A stretch of 64,000 nucleotides of DNA from Dama dama (GCF_033118175.1 NC_083691.1:21611001-21675000); one strand, 5' to 3'. Numbered from the stretch's first letter, positions 22,189 to 33,794 are shown. Translations and numbers: made by a program. Notes: a model not told the origin generated them from the letters alone.

Positions 22189-22788
22189 ATGCAGCAGGAA
22201 AAATTGCTTCTATCTAATTCTTTTACTGCGGATGGTGACTGCAGCCATGAAATTAAAAGACGCTTACTCCTTGGAAGGAAAGTTATGACCAACCTAGATA
22301 GTATATTAAAAAACAAAGACATTACTTTGCCAACAAAGGTCTGTCTGGTCAAGGCTATGGTTTTTCCAGTGGTCATGTATGGATGTGAGAGTTGGACTGT
22401 GAAGAAAGCTGAGCACCGAAAAATTGATGCTTTTGAACTGTGGTGTTGGAGAAGACTCGTGAGAGTTCCTTGGACTGCAAGGAGATCCAACCAGTCCATC
22501 CTAAAGGAGATCAGTCCTGGGTGTTCATTGGAAGGACTGATGTTGAAGCTGAAACTCCAGTACTTTGGCGACCTCATGAGAAGAGTTGACTCACTGGAGA
22601 AGACCCTGATGCTGGGAGGGATTGGGGGCAGGAGGAGAAGGGGACGACAGAGGATGAGATGGCTGGATGGCATCACCTACTCTATGGGCATGAGTTTGAG
22701 TAAACTCCGGGAGTTGGTGATGGACAGGGAGGCCTGGCGTGCTGTGATTCATGGGGTCGCAAAGAGTTGGACACGACTGAGTGACTGA
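22189..22788 (+). pseudogene. Open BovB ORF2 C-terminus fused to 12 host-derived codons
   Basis: A 199-codon frame. The first 12 codons (from ATG at 22189) come from flanking host DNA; the rest is BovB ORF2 downstream of the RT domain, with the basic GRRRRGRQRMRW segment near residues 147-158 and the normal C-terminus ending RLSD. There is no RT catalytic site, promoter or polyadenylation evidence. It is best read as a passive truncated copy, though the in-frame host leader is noteworthy. Confidence 0.6.
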
Positions 22789-22797
22789 ACTGAACTG
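22226..22797 (+). mobile_element. BovB 3' copy with 10-bp target duplication
   Basis: 5'-truncated BovB (572 bases) that is open from its first base to the natural ORF2 stop at 22786-22788 and ends in ctgaactgaactg. Perfect flanks aattctttta at 22216-22225 and 22798-22807. Lack of frame damage and the perfect duplication make it the youngest-looking BovB here. Confidence 0.95.
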
Positions 22798-22807
22798 AAT
22801 TCTTTTA

Positions 22808-24147
22808 GATGCCGCAAATGTCTAGGTCATACTGTCTCAAATTTTTCTGCAATCTCCCAGAAAGTCCAACAAAGACATTGTAAACGTAACCACTGCCTTA
22901 GAATTTGTAACAGTCTTTTAAAAAGCATTGTCTTGCTTAATAGTAATCAATTTCATTTTTAGGTACTGTATAAAAAGTTTTGTTTTAATTTTTCTAATCA
23001 TCATAGAATGCTGTCAGGGAAACAGGAAGATTTTTTTTTTTTTTTTTATCAGCTCCTGAACAACTAACTTCACATAGAAAGTGTCAAAAAAATACGTATT
23101 GCATAATGAATGTTTTATAGAAAAATAAATGAAAGCTTTAAGAGGCCAGATGATATTTCCTAAGTTATATGGACACATCTTTAACCTTTTATTTTGTTAT
23201 TATATTGTTCAAATAGACATGTTCAGAATACTTTATGGTAGTAGTTAAACCGCCTCATCAGATTGCTACTTCCTTTATTGCTTTTAATGTTACAAAAGCT
23301 TCCCCTAATTAGAAGCAAATATTCACCTATGTTATCTTTAATTTAAAAAACAAATGAGTAGCTAAGTAGGAACATACAAGAGTTAATATCCCAAGAAAAT
23401 ATAGTTTTTCCCTGATTATCAGGTACAGAGAAAGTCAGAAGAGACATAAAACTTATACTTAAAAATCTATACCCATAAGGACATTCTGAGCTCAACCAAG
23501 AGATCTGAGCTCCAAAGTTTTATCACTTCTTAAAATCTTCTCCTGTTCATGAGATTGTAGTAGTGGCAGGCATTTTATACTAGCCTTTATAATTTAGTCA
23601 TACCACCAGCCCCATTCACAGCTGACAAACCATAATCAATGTTGACCATACTAGTGCAATCAGAGATCATTCTCCCGGAATAGACAGTACATTTTTGTAC
23701 CATGTAGGTAGCTGTGTGTAGGGCTCCCACAGTCTCCAGAGAGAGAGAGAATGTAGAAAAAATAAATCAGACTCTTTGAAAAAGAAGAGTAAAGAAAAAT
23801 AGAAAATCTTAGTCATTGTCCTAGTTGTTGGTTCTTTACAGAACTTTCTTCAGGTCAAGTGGCACCCCAACCTTTTGGTCCCTTTAGCACCTTCTTTTTA
23901 GAATTCCCCAATTTGTGTTAGTACTGATTTGCCTTAGTATGTACATATTTGCAACAACTTAAATGTGAAATCTGTAAAGCCAAGGGATTTGTTGGTTTTG
24001 TTCACTACCATGCCTTTTAGCATCTAAAATAATTCCTGTATCTAGAAATCTCTCAGAGAATAGCTGTTGAATGAATGAATTTAAGAGCAACAAAAATAAA
24101 CATCTACATAAGTGTCATAGACTTCTCCCTTATTTCAAGGGAGTTCT
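22808..24147. other. Unique DNA
   Basis: Holds a T-run at 23031-23047 and a short (GA)n at 23738-23750. No gene or other repeat is recognised over 1.3 kb. Confidence 0.45.
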
Positions 24148-24360
24148 GGGGCTCCCTGGTGACTCAGATGGTAAAGAATCAGCCTGCAACTCATGAGATG
24201 TGGGTTTGATCCCTGGGTTGGGAAGATCCCCTGGAGAAGGGAATGCTACCCACTCCAGTATTCTTGCCTGGAGAATCCAATGGAAAGAGGAGCCTGGTGG
24301 GCTACAGTCCATGGGGTTGCAAAGAATCGGACATGACTGAGCAACTAATGCTTTCACTTT
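24148..24360 (+). mobile_element. Bov-tA SINE
   Basis: Full-length plus-strand copy from gggctccctggtgactcag to gactgagcaactaatg, followed by a pyrimidine-rich tail. Confidence 0.92.
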
Positions 24361-25824
24361 TTTTCTGCTTAGACGACAAGAGGAAGAAGAAGAACAAAAG
24401 TATTTAGAAACTACAGTAAAAGATAAAAGCATCTGGTTCTATGAACCATAAGGTAAAACGATTAACTTTTTAAGGTCTAAGCCAACCAGTGAGGGCTTCT
24501 GTGGCATTTGGGCTAAATGTTGAAGGATGTCATAAAAATAAACAGTAGTGATTCAGATTGGAGGAAATCTTAAATTTAGAAAAAATTGAGATCAGGATAG
24601 AATTTTCAAACACAAAAATTAGAAAAAGGAAACAGAATATGAAGATTCCCAGAGGCACAAGAAAAGATAATGAATATATTCTGGATACTTAATAATTACC
24701 TTATGATTGACAGACTTTGTGTGGGAGTCTAACGATGGATGAGATTAAGGAGATGGATGAGCGAACTGGGTAGGAGATCACATCACTAGTTTTATAGTCA
24801 TAATTAGGAAGTTATTAGTATTCACACAAAAGCAATTGGGATCCACAGAAAATCATGCCACTCCTCACAGTAACCCTTGATCTCCCCAAATTGTGAAGCA
24901 TTCATTTCCTGATCACTGGACCTCTTATAAGCATCTCAAAACTCTTGCCTTTGGATAAGTGAGTAGTTTACATTTAAATTTTTCTCAGCCCATTATTCTC
25001 TCATGGTACATTGCCTGGCTGATCTATTCCTCTATACTATTTCAGAATTCAAATGTTAGTCATTTTTGATTTAAAGCAAAATGAAATGTCTCACTCTAGC
25101 ACATGTATTTAAAACAGAAACTAAGTGTACTCTACCATTTTAAAAATGCAAAAAAGAAAAATAAAAAATATTTCAGCTAGAGGAACTTGATTTCTTAAGC
25201 TAAATTAGAGTTTCTACAGAGAAGTTGTGAAAGGACAGAGATAATTTGGCTGAAATTGGCATGGTAGTTATATGATGTGTCATCATTTTCAAAGACACTG
25301 ATGTCACATCAGACTGCATCACATTGAGAACAAAATCATTCTTGTAGATTGAGAAATGCTTCACGTTCACAGCTAGAAATGGAAATTTCCATAGAAGCTG
25401 GACAAAAGGAAGCAATTTGTCCTGTGTTCTAGAAAATGAAGTACTTCTACAAGCTTGGTGAGGATATGTCTTGTTGTTTCAGTTTTCATACTATATATGC
25501 GGATCCTTTAAGTGATCTATTTGCTATCACTTTTTTCATGTTTTTGAGTGTTTTATTGTGATTTCTCTGTTTAAAATGGCCCCAAAGCATACTGCTGCCA
25601 TGCTGTCTAATGCTCCTGAGCACGAGTAGCCTATGATGCATCTCACAGGAACAATATATATGTGCTAGGTAAGCTTTATTCAGGCGTGAGTTATAGTGTT
25701 GTAGGTTACAAGTCCATTGTTAATAAATCAGCATTATAATTAAGTAACTATAAACAGAAAAACACATAAAGCAAGGTATGTGTTGATCAGAGGCTTGCAA
25801 AAGACCTCAAATCCTGTATTTCTT
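24361..25824. other. Unique DNA
   Basis: No repeat or gene is recognised over 1.46 kb. The minus-strand frame at 25200-25415 has no known motif. Confidence 0.45.
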
Positions 25825-25917
25825 CTAGGAATAATTGCTCAGTATTCACTAATTCAGTGTCTTCAGTGACTGTATAGATGGAAGAATAGTTTAGAAAACA
25901 CAATTATTCAGCTAACT
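25825..25917. repeat. 93-bp local duplication, copy 1
   Basis: Begins ctaggaataattgctcag and ends ttattcagctaact. It matches 27384-27476 at 92 of 93 positions (G at 25872 against T at 27431), offset 1559 bp, same strand. It is not a recognised repeat family. Confidence 0.9.
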
Positions 25918-25919
25918 AC

Positions 25920-26135
25920 AGTTTACAAAGTATTTACTTCCCAGTACATAGTGATCCTTAATCTGCACCTGAGAGTAAAGATAAGGCTTTACTGCCATTT
26001 TGCAGACACATGGATTCAGAAAGGGTCAGATAAATGAAAAGACTTCTTTAATGATGACTCAGAGAGTAACTGACTGAGTCAGGGGTAGAAAAAACTCTAA
26101 AGCCTGTGATTTTTTTCCCACTAGATTAGACTTCT
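25920..26135 (-). mobile_element. MIR SINE
   Basis: Minus-orientation MIR: 'gccattttgcagacacatgg', 'cagaaagggtcagataaatg', then 'actgagtcaggggtagaa' and 'aaagcctgtgat'. This is the typical order for an antisense MIR. Confidence 0.7.
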
Positions 26136-26750
26136 CAGAACTATCAAGTGCTCCATGCTGGGCTGCTAACCGGGGCCAACTTGCTGGCATGGAGTAACAG
26201 CAGAGCCAGAATAGTCACCAGACAAAGACGAAAGACCAGGGCTCTCAGGTTGCCAGTGGAGTTCTGTCTGTGGGTAAAACTGATGGAGAAAGACGTAATG
26301 ATAGAGACCACAGTTCACAGGACAATAACAGCAGCAACCAAAAGAGAGAATAGCCACCATAATTGGTTATCTGCTGTATAATAAGGATCCTATTTAACTC
26401 TGTACTGTTAAGCTTACTTCTATTTTACCATTTTTATTGTAAGATGTGTTTTATTCCACTATATATTTAATTTATTTTACATATGAAAACCAACTATTTA
26501 TTTTGAACCCAAACTTATGAATATAAATGCAAAAATGCTTATTTTAACCCCTAAAATGTGCCATCTTTTAATTTTTTCACAGAACATTTTAAGGGTTTAA
26601 TTCTGCAATTTCTCTAGATTCTTTGCACCTTTGCATCCTACATAATTTTGCTTTCTTTGTGTACTGCTAACTGTTGTTCTTTCTTTACATTTAAGGGATC
26701 AAAAGGAGTCAACACGGATGTTTAGTGTGCAATTGCAGTAATACAAGGAG
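26136..26750. other. Unique DNA with a slightly GC-richer patch at 26150-26360
   Basis: The patch stays open on both strands (77 codons plus, 64 minus) and carries a few CpGs, but shows no domain, splice context or family match that I recognise. Confidence 0.4.
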
Positions 26751-26755
26751 AAGTT

Positions 26756-26896
26756 GTGTTGCTAAGTCGTATCTGACTCTTTGCGACTCCATGGACTTTA
26801 GACTTCCAGGCTCCTCTGTCCAGGGGATCTTCCCAACCCAGGATTGAACCCGAGTCTCCTGCATTGCAGGCGGATTCTTTACCATTAGCACCACCT
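26756..26896 (-). mobile_element. Bov-tA with internal deletion
   Basis: Minus-strand SINE missing about 55-60 bases of the BovA body. The junction ctgtccaggggatcttcc (around 26817-26832) joins two places that both carry TCCA in an intact element, so the deletion used 4-bp microhomology. The tRNA head also ends early. Confidence 0.85.
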
Positions 26897-27383
26897 TAGC
26901 AAAATACCCCAGTCACTAATTCAATGGTTAAATGTAGTATATAATATACATTTTCTCTGAGCTGATATCAAAAAGAAAAGGAATGTGGAATCTAGATTTC
27001 ACATAATATTTCACAATGCTTGAGTGAAGGGTTATATAAAGTTTGAAAGACCAACAGTCATCCTTTTAATCCACTCAGTATCTCCCTAAGCTGAGGTCCA
27101 GGGTATTCTTTCCTTCTTCAGACAGTAGACCATCTTAGGAAAAGGACAATATTGAAACTGTCATAAGCATTTAAAAAGGCAATAATGTGTTGTAGTGGAT
27201 ATGTGAATGTGTGCTGTGCATTAGATACAAGTTTGCAAACCACAAGGTGTTCATAATGAAAGAGCATGGAGCATGGTAATACAAGTTTGAAATACTCCTG
27301 AGCCACTGGCAAGCTCTGTGTCCTTGGTCATAGCATTACTCACTGAAGCTGTTTCCTCACTTTAACATAGTGAGGAATAATTG
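26897..27383. other. Unique DNA
   Basis: Nothing is recognised apart from the left junction of the duplication at 27373-27385. Confidence 0.45.
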
Positions 27384-27476
27384 CTAGGAATAATTGCTCA
27401 GTATTCACTAATTCAGTGTCTTCAGTGACTTTATAGATGGAAGAATAGTTTAGAAAACACAATTATTCAGCTAACT
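27384..27476. repeat. 93-bp local duplication, copy 2
   Basis: Second copy of 25825-25917, one mismatch. At its left edge the word aggaataattgct is in tandem (27373-27385 and 27386-27398), so the copied segment joins pre-existing sequence through 12-13 bp of identity. Confidence 0.9.
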
Positions 27477-28228
27477 GAGGATGCATACTTTACTGTGTCA
27501 GTATCTGCATGTGCATGTGGGTGCATGCCCATATATCTGGAGTTTAAGTGCAATTAAATTACTGACGGGTGCAGGAAAACATCTAGTAGTATGTCTGGCC
27601 CACAGTAGTTGCTCACAAGCCAGGTGAATCTTAATGACCAGCTTTTCAGTCCCACTGAAAAAGTCAAGAAGTTCTTGCAAGTAATTAATTCTGTCTTCTA
27701 AGATAACCATTGCTGTTTGGCAATGCAGTAGGAAGTCCCAGTAGAAGCAAACTTGCTCTCATTGCATCTGCTCCAGAGAAATAAAAAAAACAATTACCTT
27801 CTTATTTGGAGACTTGATTGATTCAGCAACCTTCCCCATGGCTATGGGGAGATAAACTGGGCCAAGGAGAATAAACTGGGTTTTATTTTGCCTTGATTGC
27901 TACTGTTGCAGGGAAAATTTGAGTTCAGGATGCCGTGTACCACAGCTGATTGAGGAGAAGACCTTGAGCCCAACAACTCTCAGATATCTTGATTACAGAA
28001 ATGGGGTGGGGGGCTCCCACTCCATGTTCAAAAATATGGTGAGGATGTAACACCCTCCACTGCCAAGGCAGCTTTCTGCTTTCTGTGAATACAAGCAGAA
28101 AGCCAATATAACACTCAGTGTCATTGCCGAAGGAAAAGAAGCATGACAAAAGCAAGCATAACTTCCTTAACAGGTACTTCTCTGCCCCAGGTGAGGGAAA
28201 ATATGTATCGATATGTTGTTTATTCTTG
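27477..28228. other. Unique DNA with an 11-bp inverted repeat
   Basis: Perfect inverted repeat gctttctgctt (28071-28081) and aagcagaaagc (28093-28103) with an 11-base loop. No gene is recognised; the stem is short for a microRNA precursor. Confidence 0.45.
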
Positions 28229-28428
28229 TTGTGTAGTCGCTCAATTGTGTCCGACTCTTTTGTGACCCCATGGACTGTAGCTTGGCACACTCCTCTGTCC
28301 ATGGGACTTCCCAGGCAAGAATACTGGAGCGGGTTGCCATTTCCTACTCAAGGGGATCTTCCAGACCCAGGAATAGAACCCGAGTCTCCTGCATTGTTAG
28401 GCAGATTCTTTACTATTGAGCCACAGTA
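28229..28428 (-). mobile_element. Bov-tA SINE
   Basis: Full-length minus-strand copy. With the plus-strand copy 52 bp to the right it forms an inverted SINE pair. Confidence 0.9.
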
Positions 28429-28480
28429 GGGTACACACAGCCACTACTGTGTATATACATACACACATACACACATATAT

Positions 28481-28688
28481 GGGCTTCTGTGGTGGCTCAG
28501 ATGTTAAAGAATCTGCCTGCAATATGGGAGACCTGGGTTCGATCCCTGGGTTGAGAAGATCCCCCGGAGAAGGGCATGGCAACCCACTGCAGTATTCTTG
28601 TCTGGAGAATCCCCATGGAGAGAATAGCCTGGTGGGCTACAGTCCATGGGGTCACAAAGAGTAGGACATGATTGAGTGACTAAGCACA
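28481..28688 (+). mobile_element. Bov-tA SINE with canonical Pol III B box
   Basis: Plus-strand copy from gggcttctgtggtggctcag to a (CA)n tail. The B box GGTTCGATCC is intact at 28536-28545. It sits in a (CA/TA)-rich microsatellite, which hides any target duplication. Confidence 0.92.
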
Positions 28689-28689
28689 C

Positions 28690-28750
28690 ACACATATTAT
28701 ATACTATGTATATCTGTACTATATATTATATGCAGTATATATATTATACT
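28690..28750. repeat. AT-rich low-complexity run
   Basis: Alternating tata/atat words after the SINE tail. Confidence 0.8.
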
Positions 28751-29212
28751 GAACAAGTATAGTTGAAACAGCTATTTCATCCGTTTTTATTGATTGAAAT
28801 AACATTTTTAATATTAATAGCATCTTTTGTTTAAAAATATTTGCATCTCTTAGTGACCATGGTGGTGACAAGACTGACTAAAATTATCAGTTGGAAATTA
28901 ACATTAAAAAATAGCTTTTACCCACATATGTTTGGAATGGATTTTTTGAATATCAAACTAATTCTTCAATCAATCCTCAAGCTCTCATTAACTTGGCTAG
29001 TGTCATAATTTAAAAGATACTTAATTTGAAAACGGTCTAAGTTCTATAAACATTAATCAGGTAAACAGGGAAGGCAGAAGAATAGTGAAATGCTTTGGGC
29101 AAGGGAGCTCAGAAAGCTTAGTAAATGTTGGTGAGGTATAGTGAGAGTGGTGCTACAATTTAGAGTTTCTAGTTACTTCTCCTAACCATTATACACCTGC
29201 TGTCTGGTGTTT
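28751..29212. other. Unique DNA
   Basis: No gene or repeat is recognised. Confidence 0.45.
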
Positions 29213-29455
29213 TGCAAATCGTTTTATGTTCCTGAGTTTCAGTTTCCTACTTACAAAATTGTGATGACAAATAGTTTCTAGGAAATTACATGAGATTGTG
29301 AGCATAATATGCACTGTAGATGATTTTAAAGCACTGCAAAAATGTTCACTGTTACCATTAACAGCATTGCCTAAAAATATAAGTAGTTTATTAAGGAGTA
29401 AATAAGGCATATGAAACATAATGTGTGGCCCATAGCAGGTCTTCAGTTATGGTGA
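29213..29455 (+). mobile_element. MIR SINE remains
   Basis: Plus-orientation MIR-like words: 'gagtttcagtttcctactta' followed by a degenerate 'tgtgatgacaaatag', and a further 3'-end-like piece with 'tggcccatagcaggtcttca' near 29420-29445. Confidence 0.55.
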
Positions 29456-29731
29456 CTGATGAACAAGCTATGCAGATAAAACTGAAGAGAGAATGCCACC
29501 TACAAACTGTATGGGGCTCAACACACTCTTTCTTCAATTTTTAGGTCCCTCTTTTGCTAACTGTTGAATGACAATTAACCCAAACAGTATATGTAAACAC
29601 ACTTGCGTGTCTAAATAAACAATAATATTGTAGATAGTATTGACTATCGCGATATTTATTTAATATTAGTAGAAGTAATATTATAAGTAGAAATAATAAT
29701 GCAAGTATTGTGTGAAGTATATCAACTAAAT

Positions 29732-30190
29732 ACCTTTTATTTTATTTTTATTGAGGCAAGATTGGTTTATAGCAATATATCCGTTTCATGTCTACAACCT
29801 TATGTTTCTACTTCTCTATACACTACAGTATGCACACCACCAAACATTTAGTTTCCAGCCCTCACCATATAGCTGATCCCTTATACCCATTTTTGCCTTC
29901 CCTCCTGCTCCTTCCTTTCTGGTAACCACTACTCTGTCCTCGGTGTCTGTGTTCATTTATTTATTTTGTTCGTCTGCCTTTTATATCCCACATATAAACG
30001 AAATCATGTGGTAGTTTTCTTTTTCCATCTGACTCACTTCACTTTGAAAGATACTTGCAAGGTCCATCCATGTTATGGCAAATGGCAAATTTCATCTTTG
30101 TTATGGTTGAGAATTTTTCCATTGTGCGTGTGTGAGTGTGTGTGTGTGTGTGCAACATTTTTGCTTATTCATCCATTCAATTATATGACA
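29732..30190 (-). mobile_element. L1 3' region (older mammalian L1)
   Basis: Minus-strand L1 3' UTR: 'tttattgaggcaagattggt', 'cacataagtgag'-like words, then 'aaggtccatccatgttatgg', a (TG)n at 30125-30151, and 'ttattcatccattca'. No coding frame. Confidence 0.75.
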
Positions 30191-30307
30191 AGCAAAAGTA
30201 TCAAAGTATGTATATTATATGGCATTCACTACTTTGGATGATATCTTTGTAATTTCCCTCAAGGATAAAGAACTGCCTAGAGAGATTCTTCTTCAGTGTT
30301 TATTATA

Positions 30308-30505
30308 GGGACTTCCCTATAGCACAGATGGCAAAGAATCTACCTTCAATGCAGGAGATGCAGGTTCGATCCCTGGGTCAGGAAGATCCTCTGGAGAAAG
30401 GAATGACAATCCACTCCAGTATTCTTGCCTAGAGAATCCTCATGGACAAAGGAGCCTGGCGGACTACAGTCCATGGGGTCACAAAGAGCCGGACAAGACT
30501 GAGTT
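30308..30505 (+). mobile_element. Bov-tA SINE with 9-bp target duplication and intact B box
   Basis: Plus-strand copy. Flanks tttattata at 30299-30307 and 30506-30514. The Pol III B box GGTTCGATCC is intact at 30363-30372. Confidence 0.92.
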
Positions 30506-30514
30506 TTTATTATA

Positions 30515-31552
30515 TTAGAGTTTATTTAGATTCATCTTTAAAGAAATGAGACAATTGTAATCCACTCCAGGAGGACTTCTTTCAGTTCACATGCTGATTT
30601 AGGAGTCCCTCTCCTATGCTAATCTTTATTTTAGCCTTTTGTACCTTATATGGAAATCAAATATTTAAGCATATCTAACCGTAATTTGAGTGAGCACAAA
30701 AATGAGATGGCAAAAAAATTGCAAGTATGCATTAAGCCATTGGTGATTCTGCATATAAAAATGAACATTTGTTCATTTGTTAAAATAAATTAATAAATTC
30801 ACAGCAAACATATCCTGAGCTTAATTTTGTTTGCTTTGTTGTTTTAATTTGTTAAACTAAATGAATAAATTCATTGGTATTTTGCATCTAAAAAAGTTTG
30901 TTTCTTGATTATTGAGCATGAAGTAACTGTGATCCCTCCTACTATTTTATACCCTATTTCATTAGCGACTACTTTGCAGATTCATTAATCTGAATTAAAC
31001 TACAGATTTGAGCCAGTGCTTCATCAGCAACTTCTCTTTCATCTCTAGACAAGTTTCTAATGAGAATAACCTTTCAGAGCATCTTCAGTCTAACTGCAGG
31101 CCTACTCTTACACTCACTCCACATAAATACACTTGTCAATAGAGTCCATGGAATGATTGCAAGTGAAATAGACACCTCCAGTCCTTTATGTTGATGTGCA
31201 TATAATACAGTCAGATCCATCTCTTCACTAATTCCAAAGAGCCAAATATGTCCTTTCTAAAATAATATCTCTTTTCAATCTTAATTTTCAAAGAGAATCC
31301 ATTTACTGGGAATATACTTTTTCTCTTTTCACTTTTCTTTCAGTTTATCTTTAAAATTTCTCCTCTGTTACATTTTTCAAAATGCATTCCTGTCCTTAAG
31401 TGTCACTAATTATGACAAGTACAATACTTTTAGTTTCCATCCTGATTTTATCCCACACTTACTTGTCCAATAGCATTTAATATCTCTACTTATTTTATAG
31501 AAAATTCTCTCAAAGGACTGTCTATATCAATCATCTATAAAATCTGTTTTAC
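30515..31552. other. Unique AT-rich DNA
   Basis: About 1 kb without a recognised repeat or gene. Confidence 0.45.
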
Positions 31553-32005
31553 TTTTTCATTGCCATAAAATACATATATATGTATATAACGTAAAATTTG
31601 TCACTTTAACCACTTTTAAGTGGTTCTGTGGCATTTTATGTTCACAATGCTATGCAGCTATCACAACTATCTATTCCAAATTTTTTTCATTATCTCAACC
31701 AGAAACTATATATTTATTAACCAGTAACTCCCATTTTCCACTCCCCCACCCTGTGCCACCCTTGGGAAACTTGCAATGAATATGCCTATTCTAAGTATGT
31801 CATGTAAGTGGAAACATGCAATATTTATTCTTTTGTGCTTAGTTTATTTCATTCAGTATAATATATCAAAGGTTTATTCCTGTTGCAACATGTATCAGAA
31901 ATTCATTCCTTTTTATAGCTAAGTAATGCTCAACTTAATATATATCTAACATTTCATTTATCCACTCATCTGTTGATAGACTCTTGGCAGTTTCCAGTAT
32001 CCCAT
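31553..32005 (-). mobile_element. L1 3' UTR, old (L1M-type)
   Basis: Minus-strand L1: 'aaatttgtcactttaaccac', 'ggcattttatgttcacaatg', 'atgcagctatcacaactatc', then 'catttatccactcatctgtt'. The order and spacing are those of older mammalian L1 3' UTRs. Confidence 0.75.
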
Positions 32006-32771
32006 GGATATTGACATTATCAAGATCCTGGTGATCTTCATATTATTAAATTGAATGATCAATAATTAGTCCACATTTTATTTGATCCATCAATAGTATC
32101 TAATAGAAATTACCACATTTAAGTCCATGAAATATCTTCCTCACTAGATTACAGGATGGTGTGAGATTGAAAAAACAAAATGTCATTTTCAAATTCAACA
32201 CAAAAGCTGAGATAGTTGAAGGAAACCTCATGTGTTGGAAACACAGAAGGATACTTTCACAGAAACTTTGATAAACCATTCCAACTTGTGTTAGATCACG
32301 TGGCCATTCTTGATTCAAATATCAAAAAGGAAGATACAATTATTCTGATTTTCTCAGTCTATTTAAAGGAGCTGTGAATAGGCTCCATAACTCCTGAATG
32401 AGATTCACAAACTTGAAGAGATGAGTAACCAAAGAACTCCGGGATTCTGTTACGAAGGAAGAAGATGAGAGTGATGCTAGGTAAGCAACTGACAGTATCT
32501 ATTGCATGTCTGAAAACATTCATGGAATTATATTTCAAAAATTGCTCTGCCTCAAGTACTAGAATTAACATCTATAAAGTGTAATTCTGTGTCTAAACAT
32601 TATATCAGTATATCCTCTAAATGTTCTCTATGAAGGATCAAAATAAATAGAAAAAAATTTCCTCTATTCCTTTACAAAACATAGCTCCTTTAATGTGTGA
32701 ACTCATTCCTTGAAATGCACTTCAAAACAAAAATTATGTGTATTCGGCTTCATGGTGATAACAGATAAGAT
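32006..32771. other. Unique DNA
   Basis: Flanks the CpG-retaining block. No repeat is recognised. Confidence 0.45.
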
Positions 32772-33080
32772 TTAATAGCTAGCCGTCCAAATAAATCCTG
32801 CAGGTGGTAAGCAACGGTCTATGCATAAAACAAGCAGCCCAATTTTCAAAAGGCTATCAATTAAACGAGAAGAACTGTTGAACTGATCTGCTGCTCCCCA
32901 AATGTTAATTAAAATTGCAATATTGCCGTGGGGCGGCCAAACATACTGCAGCTCATGGACAGCTGTGATGCAGCAGCTCAGCATATTGTAATCACAGTGA
33001 TAGATGGCTTTGATATCATCACTGCGAAACAGTATTATTCCAGAATATTTCCGATTACTCACTGCCTAAGGAACACGTTT
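32772..33080. promoter_or_regulatory. Candidate conserved non-coding element (enhancer-like)
   Basis: A unique block of about 300 bp with eight CpGs (32784, 32815, 32866, 32927, 32934, 33025, 33052, 33076) in a CpG-poor region. It contains the homeodomain-type palindrome TTAATTAA at 32905-32912 and an E-box CAGCTG at 32960-32965, with no transposon homology. The minus strand happens to be open for 96 codons (33062-32772), but the peptide has no recognised domain. The enhancer reading is inference from composition and motif content only. Confidence 0.4.
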
Positions 33081-33483
33081 GCTTCATAACACTCTTTCTT
33101 TTTATTGTTTTCTCCTCTCCTTAATTCATCTACCTTACCTTGTACCTGATGCACTGGTCAATGACTGATGTTCTCCCAGCTCTGGCTTTGCGAATACATG
33201 ACAGTATACCTTTCCCAGTCATGGCTCACAACTGATTTCAAACATGAAGCAGCTATTTTCATTTTTCTTTTCTTATGTAAATACTAGACTCTGATTAAAT
33301 TTGGTTTCCTATTCTTCCTTCTGCTTTAATTTCAAAATATTTTATTCTTTGAACCCTACAGTGTCATTAACTTAGTACTTATTATATTTTGTGGAAATAT
33401 ATGGGATACTAAAACTCTCTTACTTCTGAACATTGCACATATTTTAACTGAGGTAATTGTAAACTTGAGTACAGTAAAATAAC

Positions 33484-33680
33484 AAAGGAAATCAATCCTG
33501 AATATTCATTAAGAGGAGGACTGATGCTGAAGCTCCAATAATTTGGCCCCCTGATGCAAAGAGTCGACTCATTAGAAAACGCTCTGATGCTGGGAAAGAT
33601 TGAGGGCAAAAAGAGAAGAGGGCAGCAGAGAATGAGATGTTTAAACAGCATCACCGACTCGACACAAATATGAGCAAACA
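33484..33680 (+). mobile_element. BovB fragment, truncated at both ends
   Basis: Plus-strand BovB from 'aggaaatcaatcctgaatat' to 'caccgactcgacacaaatat'. The normal 3' terminus is missing, so it was cut after insertion. Confidence 0.85.
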
Positions 33681-33794
33681 TCATGATATAGGGGAGGAGA
33701 GTAAACTAATTTACGTTAGTGTAGATTAGATATCCAGTTTTACTGGTACTCATATCTATGAGTATGTATGTATGTGTTAAATTCTGTGAGATTT

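Noticed and set aside
26148..26381. Exon or processed pseudogene
   Set aside because: Open on both strands, but no match to a known protein family by eye, no poly(A) tail or target duplication, and no splice context.
28071..28103. microRNA precursor
   Set aside because: The perfect stem is only 11 bp with an 11-base loop; precursors need about 22-33 paired bases.
32772..33062. 96-codon minus-strand open frame as a small gene
   Set aside because: No recognisable domain, start context or splice signal. The frame coincides with the candidate non-coding element, and one open frame of this length is unremarkable in 64 kb.
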